The notes: generated by a model from the sequence alone, not told the origin. Positions 9,598 through 21,299 are shown, counted from the stretch's first letter. The stretch: 64,000 nt of DNA from Saccharum officinarum (GCA_020631735.1 CM036223.1:8966191-9030190), one strand, 5' to 3'. Program-made: numbers and translations.

Positions 9598-12580
9598 TGT
9601 AACAACCAAAATTTTCAAGTTTTCGAAATAGATAAAATTTGATTTAAATAAGCCTTAGTTTTGAGCCTAAATAATTAGAGAATATTTTAATTGGGATTAA
9701 AATTTAAAATACTAGGTGGGGCATTTGATGATGCATTCATGTTGTCGCATTTGTTTTATTGTGTGATGTGGTTTTGGTTTCATTTGATTTGGTTTCAAAA
9801 TTCATTTTGAAAATGGTATTGAAAATATGTTTATAAAAAAACAGAATGAATCACTCGCCCTTCTTCTCTTTGTGGCCCGGTGGCCTGGTTGGCCTGCTCT
9901 GCTAGCTTGGGCCACCCGAGGCTGCCGCGCAGCCCATTTCCCCGCAGGCCTGCTCCCTCCTGTCCCTCTCCCTCTTTGTTTTGGGTCGCCCGAGCCGAGC
10001 AGCCGTTTCCTCCCCGTTCTCTCTCGTGTTCGCGTGGGCCGGCCCAGGAGGGTGCAGCGGCCGCCCCCCCCCCCGCTTCCTTGTTTTGCTGACGGATGGG
10101 ACCCGCTGTCAGCCATGTCTTCCACCTATGAACCATAGTCGAGCCGGACTTGTTCCGGGCAAACACCAAACCGAGGCCAGGATTCACGGGATTGGGTGTG
10201 ATTTTCGTGTGAGGATGCTCTATAAGAGTCATTGTATTTTCTCTGCCCTCATCTTTTCCATCTATTAGCCACCACCGCCTCCATCTTTGCTCGCAATGCC
10301 GTCGAGGTGCCCTAGCTCCGCCCGCCGCGGGAAAGGTGCTCGCTCACCGTATCTCCACCTCTCGCAAACCGTTGCCGGGGTTCTCGACGCGGTAACAAAG
10401 TTGTCCAGCGCCTCCCTTTGCTTCTGCGTGCTCTCTGTTTTCTGCTAAACCACACCGAACTTGCAGGAATCCCCGCCCGCTGCTGTGCATGTTGACCGTC
10501 GTCTCCGTCCGATCTCTGGCCCAGGTTGAAGCCCTAGGTGAGCCTGCGAAGTTCCTGCTTCCTTCCTATGCTATTCCCATGGTCGGAGGTGCCCGAAATC
10601 ACGCTCCCGAGGAGCTCCGGCGAGCATCTCATGTCGGCCATGGCGGCCATCGGCCGGACTTGTTGTACATGGCCAGCTCTCTCTCTCTCTTTCTCTTGCA
10701 GTAGTTTTTAGCCGTTCATTTGTTGATCAACAAGCGAGATTAGAAGATACCCCTTCATGGGTAAATTTCTTAAAGAGTCCTTGGGTTTTCCTGAAATAGA
10801 ACCCGTCGTCCTAAAATGCCTTCCGAGAATATGCTTTCCTCTTTGGAAAACGTAAACGTCACCGGGATAAATGAAAATATGTTTCATATGTTTCAAAGTA
10901 ATGTTTTAAAACTTTAAATCCTTGTATCTTTCTCGTTTTAACTCCGATTTGACCCGTTCAAGTTGTGTTAGGTTCGTATTTACGAGCTCTACATGTTAGT
11001 GTTACTATACAGTAGGTTTGTAGCATTTAAATTTTGAGCTTATATTAAAGTAATTATTTATCTATAGGAAATCTTAGAAATTCATAACTTTTCCGTTTTA
11101 AATCCGAATTTCATGATCTTTATGTCCGTGTGATCATAGTAACTTGTAGAAGAGTTTTACAAACATTTTATACTATTTTGCTACTATTGGTGTACTGTTC
11201 TAATTATGTCTCTTTTTTTGCTTCGTGTATGATTGCTCGGATGATTGTGTGTTGGTGCTTGGTGATCGAGTATAGACGGTGAGCAGTTTCTTGATGATCA
11301 GGAGTATTACTTTGAGCCAGACCAGCAGTACCAACAGGAAAGTTTTGATAAGGCAAGTATAACATGGGACCATCCTTGTTGTCCTATTTACTAAAATTAC
11401 TATTCATATCCATGTGTCTTTCTTGACAACCATAGAGATTATAACTTAGCTATTAATATTTTGTTTCCTTGTCACCTATGGGTTGTGCATTTGGGTAGCT
11501 ATTGCTAGCGCTTAATTATGAACGATGATCTTGTAATTGAACTAATGAATTATGCGACCAACCTTTAACGATGATTTTACTACTGTTGAAAGGGGGCTAG
11601 AGCAAGGGGTTATATTGTTACTCTAGTTACTCTCCATAAGGACTTACCTGTAAGTGATAACCGGGACATACAGTACAGCTGTGAGGGCTATATGGCTCTG
11701 GCTTTATTTGTTTAAGAGACATTTTCTAGCTTGTTAGTGGTTACCTTAATTGGCGTAAGAATGGCTTGACACGTTGGGTGTAGGACACCCTATAGTTTAT
11801 GAGTATAGCCAAGAAGGAATTGTGCCATTTGAAAAGGGGTTCCTACATCTGCCTGCCAAGTGAATCTAATGGCCCTAACTTGTTAGACAAACTTTTGAAT
11901 GGCTTTATATGGTTTTTGGTGTTTTGGAATTAATTACCCCAATGCAACTGAAAACCATGACTCACAGTGAAAGTGTACACCTCTACGCAGAGTTAAAAAC
12001 TGGTATACTAGTCGTGCTCACGGACATGAGCGACCATGGGGATTCTTACAGAATAGTTGATCACCATTGTTATATCATGTTTAATTATTGTTGTTACTAT
12101 TAGCTCATGTTAATGCTATTCATTATCCATATTATAAATGATCATTGGTTCATTAATGGGAATTGGTTCATCTTGATGCTACTCAATTGCTAATTATATG
12201 ATGAATAAAAGCTAAACACAGTCAAACAGTGTCTAGCCTTTTATGCCTCATTAACCCTGTGTTATACTTGCGGAGTACGACATGTGCTCACCCTTGCTAT
12301 TTCCACCACAACAGATGAAGATTATGAAGATGATTATCGTAATGAGTACTAGTCTTGGTGTCAACCAGTCAACCACGTCCCTGTGTTTGGAGTTTCCGCT
12401 GGAGGACTACTATTAGTTGTCACAATTATTGTATGAGACTATTTGAGGAATATTTATTCGCTATGTAATAAGCACTGTGATGATACTCTGTAATTTGTCA
12501 ACTTATATGTGCGACTGTTTCCTGTGGCGCACATGAGTATTTTATACACCTTATTTTTATCCTTAAAAATGGGTATGATA
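9598..12580 (+). repeat. 5' LTR of plus-strand Gypsy element (copy A)
   Basis: Starts TGTAACAACC at 9598 and ends GGGTATGATA at 12580 (relatives end TGACA), followed by a 3-nt spacer and the primer site. Length is 2983 bp. A TATA-like tctataagag lies at about 10219, followed by a GC-rich leader. Part of it (10905-12580) aligns with the related LTR at 29270-30910. It interrupts the pol gene of the minus-strand Gypsy element. The 3' LTR is not in the window. Confidence 0.8.
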
Positions 12581-12583
12581 AAT

Positions 12584-12596
12584 TGGTATCAAAGCC
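12584..12596 (+). other. Primer binding site (initiator tRNA-Met type)
   Basis: TGGTATCAAAGCC lies 3 nt after the LTR end. It matches the common plant retrotransposon primer site TGGTATCAGAGCC except for one base. The related element has TGGTATCAGAGCT at 30914 with the same AAT spacer. Confidence 0.8.
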
Positions 12597-12769
12597 GTGT
12601 TGACTGTAGGACGCAAGCCTAGTTAGAATGGTCGTTATTAGCATCCTTGCTTCACTTATTTCATGTTTACCGCTTTACCCTTGTTAATTGCTAAATCATT
12701 ATGCTTCTTTCGTCCTATTCTATTGTGAAAATATATTGATTCCATCTAATCTATGTCTACATCTTGTAG

Positions 12770-13474
12770 ATGTCTCCTCATCTCCGCATGACCGCTACAC
12801 AGTACATTGCACACTTTAAACCCAACGAGCCCCATGAAGATGGTGACCAAGAATTATCGGATGCTGAATCAAGAGTGGGAGACACTTCGATGGAGAATCC
12901 AGCCATGGGATGGACCACGAAGCTTCACATCATGGTTCCCAAAGCAGATGCTTTTTTCCATGATGTGCTGACAAGAACGTTGGATATTCACTACCATGAA
13001 TGGGGAGCTACGCTGGAGTATCGTTGCAAGGAGTACATTCATCCTCTGATAAACTCTTATTGGGAGACCGAGTTATGGGTCAAGACAGTAGATCTTACTA
13101 CCAGAGTGCCTAAGGTGGAGTCAAAGTTCATCACCCGAGTAAGTCGGGCAACTGTAGAAACAAGCATGGAAGATGTCGCCTACAATGCGTTCGTCTTCTA
13201 CCATGGTCTTCGCTCTGATAAGACGATGAAGGGTGCGCTCAGGCACTTTCCTTGTTTTCTGCATGACAAGGGCATTTGGACAGTACCGCTTGCTGATGAT
13301 TCATCCTTGACTCTACAAGCTACAGTGGTACTAGTTCGTGAGATAGCTCTTCGTGAAGTGGATTTGAAGGATGAGCTGCTGAAGAAAAAAGAACTTATGG
13401 AACAAGCTTATAAGGAGATCGACGACCTAAGAGCTGAGCTAGGCCGCCACAAGATTTATGAGAAGCTCAATTAA
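12770..13474 (+). CDS. Extra ORF between primer site and gag (orf0-like), 234 aa
   Basis: Complete ORF 174 bp downstream of the primer site, where gag would be expected, but the product does not look like a gag. It has an acidic N-terminus, then MGWTTKLH (about residues 44-51), LEYRCKEYIHPLINSYWE (about 82-99), SMEDVAYNAF, and a charged helical C-terminus predicted to coil (DELLKKKELMEQAYKEIDDLRAEL). The element at 31101-31960 has a diverged homologue with the same motif order, so it is a lineage gene, not chance. Function unknown; it resembles in position the extra upstream ORF reported for some rice Gypsy elements (RIRE3/RIRE8, from memory). No gag or pol follows, so the element is truncated soon after. 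Confidence 0.75.
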   Translation: MSPHLRMTATQYIAHFKPNEPHEDGDQELSDAESRVGDTSMENPAMGWTTKLHIMVPKADAFFHDVLTRTLDIHYHEWGATLEYRCKEYIHPLINSYWETELWVKTVDLTTRVPKVESKFITRVSRATVETSMEDVAYNAFVFYHGLRSDKTMKGALRHFPCFLHDKGIWTVPLADDSSLTLQATVVLVREIALREVDLKDELLKKKELMEQAYKEIDDLRAELGRHKIYEKLN

Positions 13475-14330
13475 GATTAGGAAGTCATAATTAAGATTAG
13501 GAAGTCATAAGATTAGGAAGGCATACAAAACTGAATACCAAACACAAGATACAATTTTATGTTCAATTGGCACAGTGCATCACAACTTCTCCCTTCGCGC
13601 GTACCACCTGCCACCACCACACCCACATTGTGACTTGCGACTACATATATGATGCTATCTTTTTGTAATAACATGTACGAATATTGTAATCGTTATTTTG
13701 ACTCATAAATGGTCCTAAATGGGGAAAAATAACTACAAGGTTTTAGATATCATCAAACACTAGAACTTTTATATAGGGTTTGTCTCCATCTATGGTGATT
13801 CAAAAATTTTAATTCAAAATCCAAAAATTTAATCAACTAAAAGGTTTGTCGATCTTGCCATGGTCTACAATTTTGATATAAGTTTTGTCTTCATTGGAGT
13901 ATATTTGAAAATGATATGAATTTATTTGTGCTGCAACTATTTTTATTTTTAAATAAGGGCGGTTGACTAAGTGAAGCACCCTTAAATTGATTTCTAGGGT
14001 CAACCGCCCCTAAAAATCATCCATTTTCACGGGCAGTTGGCATAAGCATCTAGCACCGAAAATCATATTTTCAGAGATGGTTCACTTAAGCCGACAGCCC
14101 CTGAAAATAGATATGTTTTCAAGGACGGTTTACTTAACATAACTGTACCTAAAAATGTATTTTCTAGGGGTGTTTTGTAAGCTACGGTGTTCCCAAAGCA
14201 GGTTAGAATCGTCCTTAAAAAAATTGTAGACGCCTGTAAAATTTAGAATAAAATTTGAACCTTCAAGACACCTTATATTTCTATCTATGTGTGGTAAGTA
14301 TTTCAGAAACTTTGGATAGAACAACGCGTC
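13475..14330. other. Degraded repeat DNA, no gene
   Basis: Just after the ORF, aagattaggaagtcataatt repeats in tandem (13473-13525). 13735-13925 resembles the tandem repeat of the CACTA at 2756-3232 (ggtttgtctcc..., tctacaattttgatata). 13960-14230 carries alternating gggcggttgac / gtcaaccgccc motifs like the end repeats of a CACTA-like element (compare 20840-21010). No clear termini were found. Confidence 0.5.
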
Positions 14331-15103
14331 TGGTCAGCTGTGGTCGTGGTCTCCACGCGTTCCCGAGCCATCCCCTCCGCGTTAACAACTCTGCTCCAGG
14401 ACAAGCAACAGCAGCTAGCACTGAAGATTCCGAGAGCAAGTTGTAAGAGAGTAATTTAAGTTGAGGCTTTCTTGTTGCTTTCCATGTTGTATTCCTTTCT
14501 TGTGTTGGTAGGCCGGCATATATACTGCACGCCCTGTTAGCTGCGACGGCAGTGATGGTGTACTAGCTAGTAACCCGGCCGTCGGTATCTTGACGAAACC
14601 TAGCTTCCTGTAGAATCTTGAGGTAGCAGCGCTGCTGGGACGAGAATATTTGCCTGCATCAACGAAATCGTCGATTGTCCGTGGTAGCTAGATATGGTAT
14701 GTCATTCCAATCTATCACTGAATATTCGCAGAGGCTTGGAGTATATAGTTTTGTAATAATGATTGGTGACATATATAGTACTAAATATCTAGTGCAGCAA
14801 AGGAAATCCTAGGTTATGAATAATCAATAAATATAAGCGACAGCATATACAGGCTCTGTATTTTGTTGAGCTGTAAATATACTCCTCATGTCCTATAATA
14901 TATATAGTGCATTCTAGAGATTTTAAGACAGGTTATATGTATGTACTGCATTCTAGAGATTTTAAGACAGGTTAAGAAGAGTTTATTTAATTTCCTAATC
15001 AATATGGATTAAAGAATCACCGTTTTGTTTTGTCCACGTATGGATTAAATTTTAGGATGCCCTCAAGGATCGGGTTGGAGGTTTCACGGAGTGCTCTCTG
15101 ACC

Positions 15104-16315
15104 ATGGCGTGCCCAGTGCTTCTGGCCGTTGCAACGAAGAAAGTGAACATCAGCAGGGAGGGAAATGCTGCCGTCCGGCATGGTATCCCCCCACTCGCGG
15201 CCATCAGTTTGTTCCTGTGTCCACTGGCCTTCCTTTCACTTCGTATTGGAAGCGGGCTCAGAAGCATATTGGGGCTTGGAGACTACGACGTCAACGGCGC
15301 TCCTCAACCCTTAAAGTTCTGCATTCTTGGCTGCACGAAGTTGCTAGTCCATGTTAGTGCGATCTTGCAGATGTTGCTCGCCTACATGATCTTCCTGCTC
15401 ATCACCATGAACTTGGGGGCACCATTGCTGACCTTCTTGATCTTATCGTGTGTCGGCGTCTTAGCCTCAGGCATCTGGTCTGTGGTAAGAATTACACGTC
15501 AAAGAAGAGTGGAGGACTGGGAAGCTGTCAACGGGTGCTGGTGGAACAAGAATCTGGAGATGTCACTGGACATGTCCGCCGCGGTGACTTCTCTCCTCTT
15601 CCTGGGCCTAGAAGGCTTGGCGCTGGAGGACCAGACCAAAGACCCTATTATTACCGCAAGCCTTGGTAAGACCGTCATCGCTACCTTCATCTGCTGCGTG
15701 TTCGCTAGCGCTGTCATGCTCGTGGCGACGGTCCCTCCCATGGATCGTCAGGATGCGGATCGCCGCGGTGGTCTTGTAGGGCTCACGGTTATATACATCT
15801 TGTGGGCTGTGCTAGCAATCTGCTTCATCACGGTGGTGACCATGATCCTCATATTCGTACTCCACAACAACATACAGGATGGATTCGCCGTCGCCTTGGT
15901 ACCATGTGCTGTCTTGTTCGTGGTCTACGTTTTATGTTTAATCTGTGTAGGCGACGACGACGACGGACAGCATCAACCACCAGCATCGCTGGAGATGACC
16001 AAGGTTACCTTCACAGCTTTCCTGGCCATCTCGTTACCGAGCTTCCGTGGCGGTGGCGATCTCAGCGTCTGCACTCGTGCTTTCATAGTCACCACTGCCA
16101 TGTCTGTCATCTTTGGCATCGGATGGAGGTTGTTCTCCCACTTCGAGCGAAAAGTGGCCGTCTGGACCTCCAAGGTTGCGTGTCTGTTCACCAACGCCTG
16201 TTTGGCAGCAGCAGCGATCGAGTTGATGTGCATGGCCATGCAAGCGCTATCTGTATCTGGCTCTGGTGGTTATTCTGCCCTGCCAGCCACGGTGGCGAAC
16301 TCCACCCGCGCCTAG
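15104..16315 (+). CDS. Multi-pass membrane protein of unknown family, 403 aa
   Basis: Single uninterrupted ORF starting at ATGGCG in a plant-type start context (gaccATGGcg). The protein has about eight to ten hydrophobic segments, roughly at residues 30-46, 74-101, 107-128, 188-210, 223-252, 260-282, 324-342 and 355-378, so it is an integral membrane protein. A short acidic loop (GDDDDGQH, about 283-290) follows the seventh segment. The conserved-looking W/R motif RRVEDWEAVNGCWW lies in a loop at about 134-147. There is no signal peptide in the classic sense. A GC-rich stretch at 14320-14450 might be a 5' UTR exon. I do not recognise the family; transport is possible but unproven. Flanked by retrotransposon and LINE remnants; likely a grass-specific host gene. 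Confidence 0.7.
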   Translation: MACPVLLAVATKKVNISREGNAAVRHGIPPLAAISLFLCPLAFLSLRIGSGLRSILGLGDYDVNGAPQPLKFCILGCTKLLVHVSAILQMLLAYMIFLLITMNLGAPLLTFLILSCVGVLASGIWSVVRITRQRRVEDWEAVNGCWWNKNLEMSLDMSAAVTSLLFLGLEGLALEDQTKDPIITASLGKTVIATFICCVFASAVMLVATVPPMDRQDADRRGGLVGLTVIYILWAVLAICFITVVTMILIFVLHNNIQDGFAVALVPCAVLFVVYVLCLICVGDDDDGQHQPPASLEMTKVTFTAFLAISLPSFRGGGDLSVCTRAFIVTTAMSVIFGIGWRLFSHFERKVAVWTSKVACLFTNACLAAAAIELMCMAMQALSVSGSGGYSALPATVANSTRA

Positions 16316-17586
16316 CACCGGTCACCCGTGCCCCGTGCTGTGTCGGGGACTGGATTTCCATATTTGTTTTGGGTCTGTTTTTCATGATGTATTTGGACTC
16401 GATCTATCTCTGAGATAGATGACCTCCTGTACGTAAATCAGGAGGAATGGAACCATTTCATTCCATTTGTTTGGAAAATATCTCCACCTCGTGCATCATT
16501 GTGTTTCTTTTCTAATGAGGTTGTTATGCCACGATGTTCAAGTGCTCGCACAAGCGAGAGAGGAAACAAGCATAAGCAACTGAAGCTCTGAACTGCCTGG
16601 TGCATGACAACACAAGACTCTTTATTTGTTGCCTTAAGCTTCAATCTTTTTTCCCCCCTTTTTGGTTTACTGCTTCTTGCGTCCAATAAATATATAGTAC
16701 TGCTTGCATGGTCTCAAACGAACTTCATAGTTCATACCATCATCTGTCGCCAAAAAAAAAGTTCATACCATCATACAAAATTGCTGCAACCAGAAGGGGC
16801 GGCGCCCGCGCACACACACGTTCCCAGGCAAAACGAAACAACGCCGGCCTCTCACGCAGAACGAAAAAAACGGTTGAGAGATGTCCCTAAATCAACCGGT
16901 TGACCATTAGCATTTCTCAAAAAAAAATCCATTTGTCTCCGCCACCACGCCGCCTACCGCAACTCCTGCTCCTTGCCACCGCCACCGCCACACCTGTGCC
17001 TAGGGCCCCTCGCCTTCTTCCTCGCCGGTGCGTCTACCGGGGATAAGAAGGGGAGGGGGACCCATCTCTTTAATTTCCCGTATTTTTTTCTATTTGCTTA
17101 GAGTTTAGTCCAAATAAAATCTTCTAACAAAATCAGATGATTTTCTGTCGGAATCGTGTTTACTTTGATAATTGTCACGACGAGATCGCCATTGCAGGCG
17201 TTAATTTCATCAGCAGGCGGCAAAGTTATGGCCATTATCTGCAAGGAGAGGAGAGCTTCTGGGCGCCCCTAACAAAGACAGCGTCGTTGGTTGTGGAGAG
17301 GAAATCAAGGTTTGAAAGTGATAAATCTACATCATATGCTGCTCCCGATGATACAACGCAGATATTCTTTCATCAACTTAGATGCGTTTTGGACTGGTTC
17401 TGAATCTGATGTTGCGGCATGTCCAATGCTTTACGGTTGGTCGATAAAATGCAGCATAAGGAGTGCACTTTGGCTCAAGCATTCCAGGATGCTATTAGGG
17501 AAGAAGATGGAAGAACTTAATAGAATATTGTATATTTTTTATATCAGATTTTTTATAACTAATATGGGGATGTACTATGCCGAGTT
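16316..17586. other. 3' flank and unassigned DNA
   Basis: Directly after the 403-aa ORF; AATAAATATATAG at 16686 could serve as a polyadenylation signal. A short duplicated phrase (gttcataccatcat) occurs at 16730 and 16761. 16930-17060 is CCG-rich, like a captured 5' leader. Open frames at 17137-17403 and 17291-17590 are short and show no recognised domain. Confidence 0.4.
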
Positions 17587-18980
17587 TTAATATAATCTTT
17601 CCTCCCTTCTTTTTTTTTTGCGGGGAACAAGATTACAATCATCGTCTGAGATATCCCTAAGACCGGGTGGGGTTATAAGCCACCCCTCCACCAGGTTATC
17701 ACGAGAAACTAGGCACGCACACTCATGAGCTAATCTATTACATTTCCGACTAATGAAAACCAAATCAAAAGCTTCAAAGCCCCGGCTGAGATCTTCCATC
17801 TGTTGCAAAATGGGATATCTCAGATTTTTGGCTTGTGCGGTTCGTCCATAGATTGACGAAGACTTGGCAGTCCGTCTCTAGCTGCAGCTTCCGCACGCCC
17901 CGCATCCGCGCAAATGCCAGGCCATCCCTGCATGCCATCGCTTCGGCCATGAGCTCGTTTAGGCAATGATCATTACCAGGCTGCCTTCCCTCCACACGAT
18001 CTTCCATTTTCTTCTAGGAGTACCACACCAGAGGCCGCGTTCCGGTTCCAGGCGTGGAAGGATGCATCCCACATTACATTTAAACCATCCCGGAGGCGGC
18101 TTTTGCCAGGATCGCTGAGTGTTTGCCATGGCTGCAGCAGGCTTGGCCGGATGGAGTATCTGCCACAAATCAAAGGCAGTGTCAATAGCCCACTGAACTG
18201 CAAACTTCACCAGCACATCTCTTTCACCATGTCGTTTTTTGTTCCTAGACATCCACAGAGACCACATCCTGCATAAGACAACTGCTGCGCTCTTTGCTAG
18301 GAACACATCAGGATCAACTAGGTCTCTTGCCCATGTGACGGGGTGTAGCTGTGGCACACTGGCACCTTGACTCCAGTCATCATTCTCACTTGCGCCCAGA
18401 AGGCTTTTGCCACCGTACAGTCAAGCAAACCATGCTTGATGGACTCAGGGTGTGTTTAGTTCGCGAAATTTTTTGGTTTTACCTACTGTAGCACTTTCGT
18501 TTGTATTTGTCAATTAATGTCTAATCATGGACTAATTAGGCTCAAAAGATTCGTCTCGTGGTTTTCTACCAAACTGTGTAATTAGTTTTTTTTTCCTCTA
18601 CATTTAATGTTTTATACATGTGTCCAAACATTCGATGTGACCGGGAATCTTGAAAATTTTTGAAAACTAAACATGCCCTCAACCTAAGCTCCCATTTGCC
18701 GTCGCTTCAATGTGTCGGTGATGAAGAACTCCTCTTGTAGGTAGATATCCATTCACCACCCGCCACCAAAAAACATGAACCTTAAGAGGCACACAAAGTC
18801 TCCAGATCCTCATCCATGTCGGGTCACCCGAAACTGACGCCTGGTCAATCTCCCTCTGTTGACAATGATCACTACTGCATAATCGGTGAGCACTTCCAGT
18901 TTCCATATTAACTACTTTTACTGCCGCGATATGATGCATGGTCAGCGGTGCTGAAGAGTAGTAGCACAACCTTTCCAATT
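17587..18980 (-). pseudogene. LINE C-terminal remnant (zinc-binding region and RNase H)
   Basis: In minus-strand order: CVPLKVHVFWWRVVNGYLPTRG (about 18800, reverse-transcriptase zinc-binding motif), then after a MITE insertion SLWMSRNKKRHGERD, WQKPPPGWFKCNVGCI, NELMAEAMACRDGLAFA...LQLETDCQVFVNLW and FISRKCNRLAHECA, the pattern of the RNase H-like domain (RVT_3) that ends many plant LINEs. Frames shift and stops occur. A T-run at about 17608-17619 on the plus strand marks the poly(A) tail. I could not find the target duplication. Confidence 0.8.
18448..18678. mobile_element. MITE, 231 bp, inside LINE remnant
   Basis: Terminal inverted repeats GGGTGTGTTTAGTT and AACTAAACATGCCC, flanked by TCA at 18445-18447 and 18679-18681. 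Removing it restores continuous LINE sequence. The interior (tactgtagcactttcgtttg, attaatgtctaatcatgg) is typical of a very abundant grass MITE. A 3-bp duplication suggests the PIF/Harbinger type, though the usual trinucleotide is TWA. Confidence 0.8.
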
Positions 18981-19416
18981 AATGTTTAGCAAGAAAAGAA
19001 AGGCCAAAGGTATAGATGCGTGCGCAACAGAACCTTGACCTCAACAGTTTTATATTTGGTCATTCTATATTGGACAAATCTAGGTGGCTATCATGTGATC
19101 CTTTTCCAATTTATATCAGGGGCTAGGATATATCCTGGTTATTTCAAAAAGCATCCAAAGAGAGCTAGGGTGGTTGGCATGGGCTCACTTTCTGGAGACG
19201 GCAGTCCTGCAACTTAATTAATTCATTGTTTTGTTACCTGCTTTCGACGACTCGGGGAGTCTTGTACTCTTTGCACGTCTTTCTTTAAAAATTAATCAGT
19301 ATGGGCTTTGCTTTTTATTATTTCACACTGCTCTAGACAAGATATGGTGAAAATGGTTCAACCATTGTGTTTCCAGTGTTAGAAATTTACATATGATTTT
19401 TTTGTCTCCCTCCTAT
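18981..19416. other. Unassigned DNA
   Basis: AT-rich, with no recognised gene or repeat; a 65-codon frame at 19020-19217 has no recognisable feature. Confidence 0.4.
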
Positions 19417-20035
19417 CACTACAGGAAACTGGCTCTTTGCCGACTGCAATTTTCTTTGCCAACTGTTTTTTTTCGACACTCGGCAAAGAGGTCCCTTTGC
19501 CAACTGGAATTTCCTGCAGTCGGCAAAGCAGGATTTGCCGACTGCCTGGCTTTGCCGACTGCCAGGCAGTTGGCAAAGCCATGGATTTGCCGACTGCTAG
19601 GCAGTTGGCAAAGAATTACAGTCGGCAAAGGCAGGCCATGGTTGACGCCATCCACACCGTCACCTTTGCCGACTGCCACTCCGTCAGCATTCGGCAAAGG
19701 TGCAGGCTTTGCCGACTGCCATCCTCCCTGGCAGTCGGCAAAGGCTCTTTGCCAACTGCCACTGATGGCAGTCGGCAAAGAATTAATTTTTTTTTTCGAT
19801 TTTCGATCCCAGTTTTTTTGTGCTGCCTTGTTACAGTAAGTACATGATATATTCCAAGTTTGGGGTCATTTTGATTTATTTTGCTATATTCCATTGATTT
19901 TTGTTGTTTCTTTGATTTTTTCCGGCAGCTCTAGATTTGAACTGCAGGTACATAAAATAATGGAATCCGGCGATTTAGAAAATGATATTCATGATGTTTG
20001 GAGCATGTTGAGGCCGTGTGCGGGGATTTAGAATT
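19417..20035. mobile_element. CACTA left end with variant subterminal repeats, truncated
   Basis: Begins CACTACAGGAAACTGGCTCT at 19417. 19435-19782 holds about fifteen subterminal motifs, nearly all of the form TTTGCC(G/A)ACTG or CAGT(C/T)GGCAAAG instead of the GAGTG form of the other CACTA elements here. 19925-20035 carries a block (tttgaactgcaggt ... aaataatggaat ... gaggccgt) also found in the CACTA at 43315-43410. No transposase and no right end were found; the element appears cut near 20035. Confidence 0.8.
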
Positions 20036-20590
20036 AATATATTACGGTCATAGCATCTTCCCTAGCAACTGGAGCTAATTTCTTCGTAATTTCCTTCACG
20101 CAAAACTGACTTGTCATTGGACGGTTATTGCATAGATTTTATACAAAAATTGCAGGTTTAGTTTGTTGAAGCTTATGTAGACATAATCTGCAATATTTTT
20201 GGTTCTAAGAATAAAATACTCGACAAAATCATAAACCCGACAAAATCAAATCTGTGTTGGCACAAAGATAATTAACAAGTTACAATTGTTTCTATAGTAA
20301 GACAAAAATAAAAAAAATTCATGTTATGATACAAAGACAAATAACAAATCATAAGTTTAGGCACCTGAAATATATGAGAAGTGCAAAAGTAAAGGTTAAG
20401 AAGGCCTGCCTGCTAGGGAGACTGGAACATAAGTGTTGATTTCCATATCTTGTACACATCATTGTGTTTCCTTTGTAAGGTTGTTTGCCATGGAAGTACT
20501 CATACTACGTATAGAGACGAGAAAGGAAATTAAACGCAGATGAGCATGAAAACAAACCAACCCATACCCACACCTATCCAATTAAGCGCC
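20036..20590. other. Unassigned AT-rich DNA
   Basis: No gene, repeat pair or element ends recognised. Confidence 0.4.
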
Positions 20591-20759
20591 AGCAGACTTT
20601 AGAAACCAAACCAAGCCACCCTTTGTGATGACTATGGTAGACTACAATAAATATTGCTTTTTTCATGCATGCAAATATAATTTTCTGTGATTTCTATTTG
20701 GATTCGTTTCAATTTGTACAATAATTCACTGGCGGGAAATATAAACAATTCACTTGCGG

Positions 20760-21060
20760 GAATATATGGCACCAAAATTTGAATTTTTAAAACAATTGGC
20801 GCTTTTCCAAACAAACCGCCTCTGGAAAACATATTCCAGAGGCGACGGGTTTATGTGAACCGCCTGTGTAAAAGTTTTTACACTTACGGTTTACTTCAAG
20901 CAACCGACTGTGAAAAAGAGTTAACATGGGCGGTTGACCTAAGGGAACCACCGGTGTAAATCCAATTAACACCGGCGGTTAACATAAATCAACCGCCGGT
21001 GAAAAAATGTTGACACTGGCGCATCTTAAATAACAGTCTATACTATTTTTCTTTTCCACT
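20760..21060. repeat. Subterminal-type repeats of a CACTA-like element
   Basis: Alternating gggcggttgac / ccgccggtg(t)aaa motifs in both orientations, like those at 13960-14230. A short hairpin (gcctctggaaaacatattccagaggc) lies at 20818-20843. Terminal sequences are too degraded to set limits. Confidence 0.55.
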
Positions 21061-21248
21061 GGCCTTTCATACTGCTGGTGGGTTCAGACGCCAATAGAAA
21101 TGGCTTTGAAACCACCCGTGCTGAGCTCGGCTGTAGTAGTGTGTACTATTGAATCCGAACCAATCCAACTCGACCAAGTTGTTAGATTTCAACCCATTCC
21201 ACCAAATGGTTTCCCACGGAACTAAACAAGCATCTTGGCCGGAAATTG

Positions 21249-21270
21249 TGCCCCCCCCCCCCCCCCCCCA
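21249..21270. repeat. Poly-C tract
   Basis: A C-only run of about 20 bases, followed by CA/CCA repeats to 21292. A run of this kind is prone to slippage and assembly error. Confidence 0.9.
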
Positions 21271-21299
21271 CACACACCACCACACCACCCACCAGCGTC

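Larger units (their letters stand above)
1..12713. repeat. Segmental duplication, copy A
   Basis: This stretch is repeated at 55551-64000 in the same orientation. Position 1 pairs with 55551; after the copy-B deletion, 4851 pairs with 56136 and 12713 with 64000. It contains the 3' half of a CACTA element, an inverted-repeat element, a LINE end, a minus-strand Gypsy element and a plus-strand Gypsy LTR. All nested junctions present in both copies are at identical positions, so the whole block was copied at once. Identity is very high: the 342-codon integrase ORF differs at 8 residues. Both ends of the duplication lie outside the window. Confidence 0.95.

Noticed and set aside
9802..10268. Proline/serine-rich frames on both strands (95-133 codons)
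   Set aside because: They lie in the GC-rich centre of the Gypsy LTR, and the copy-B equivalents (61170-61617) differ by frame-changing indels.
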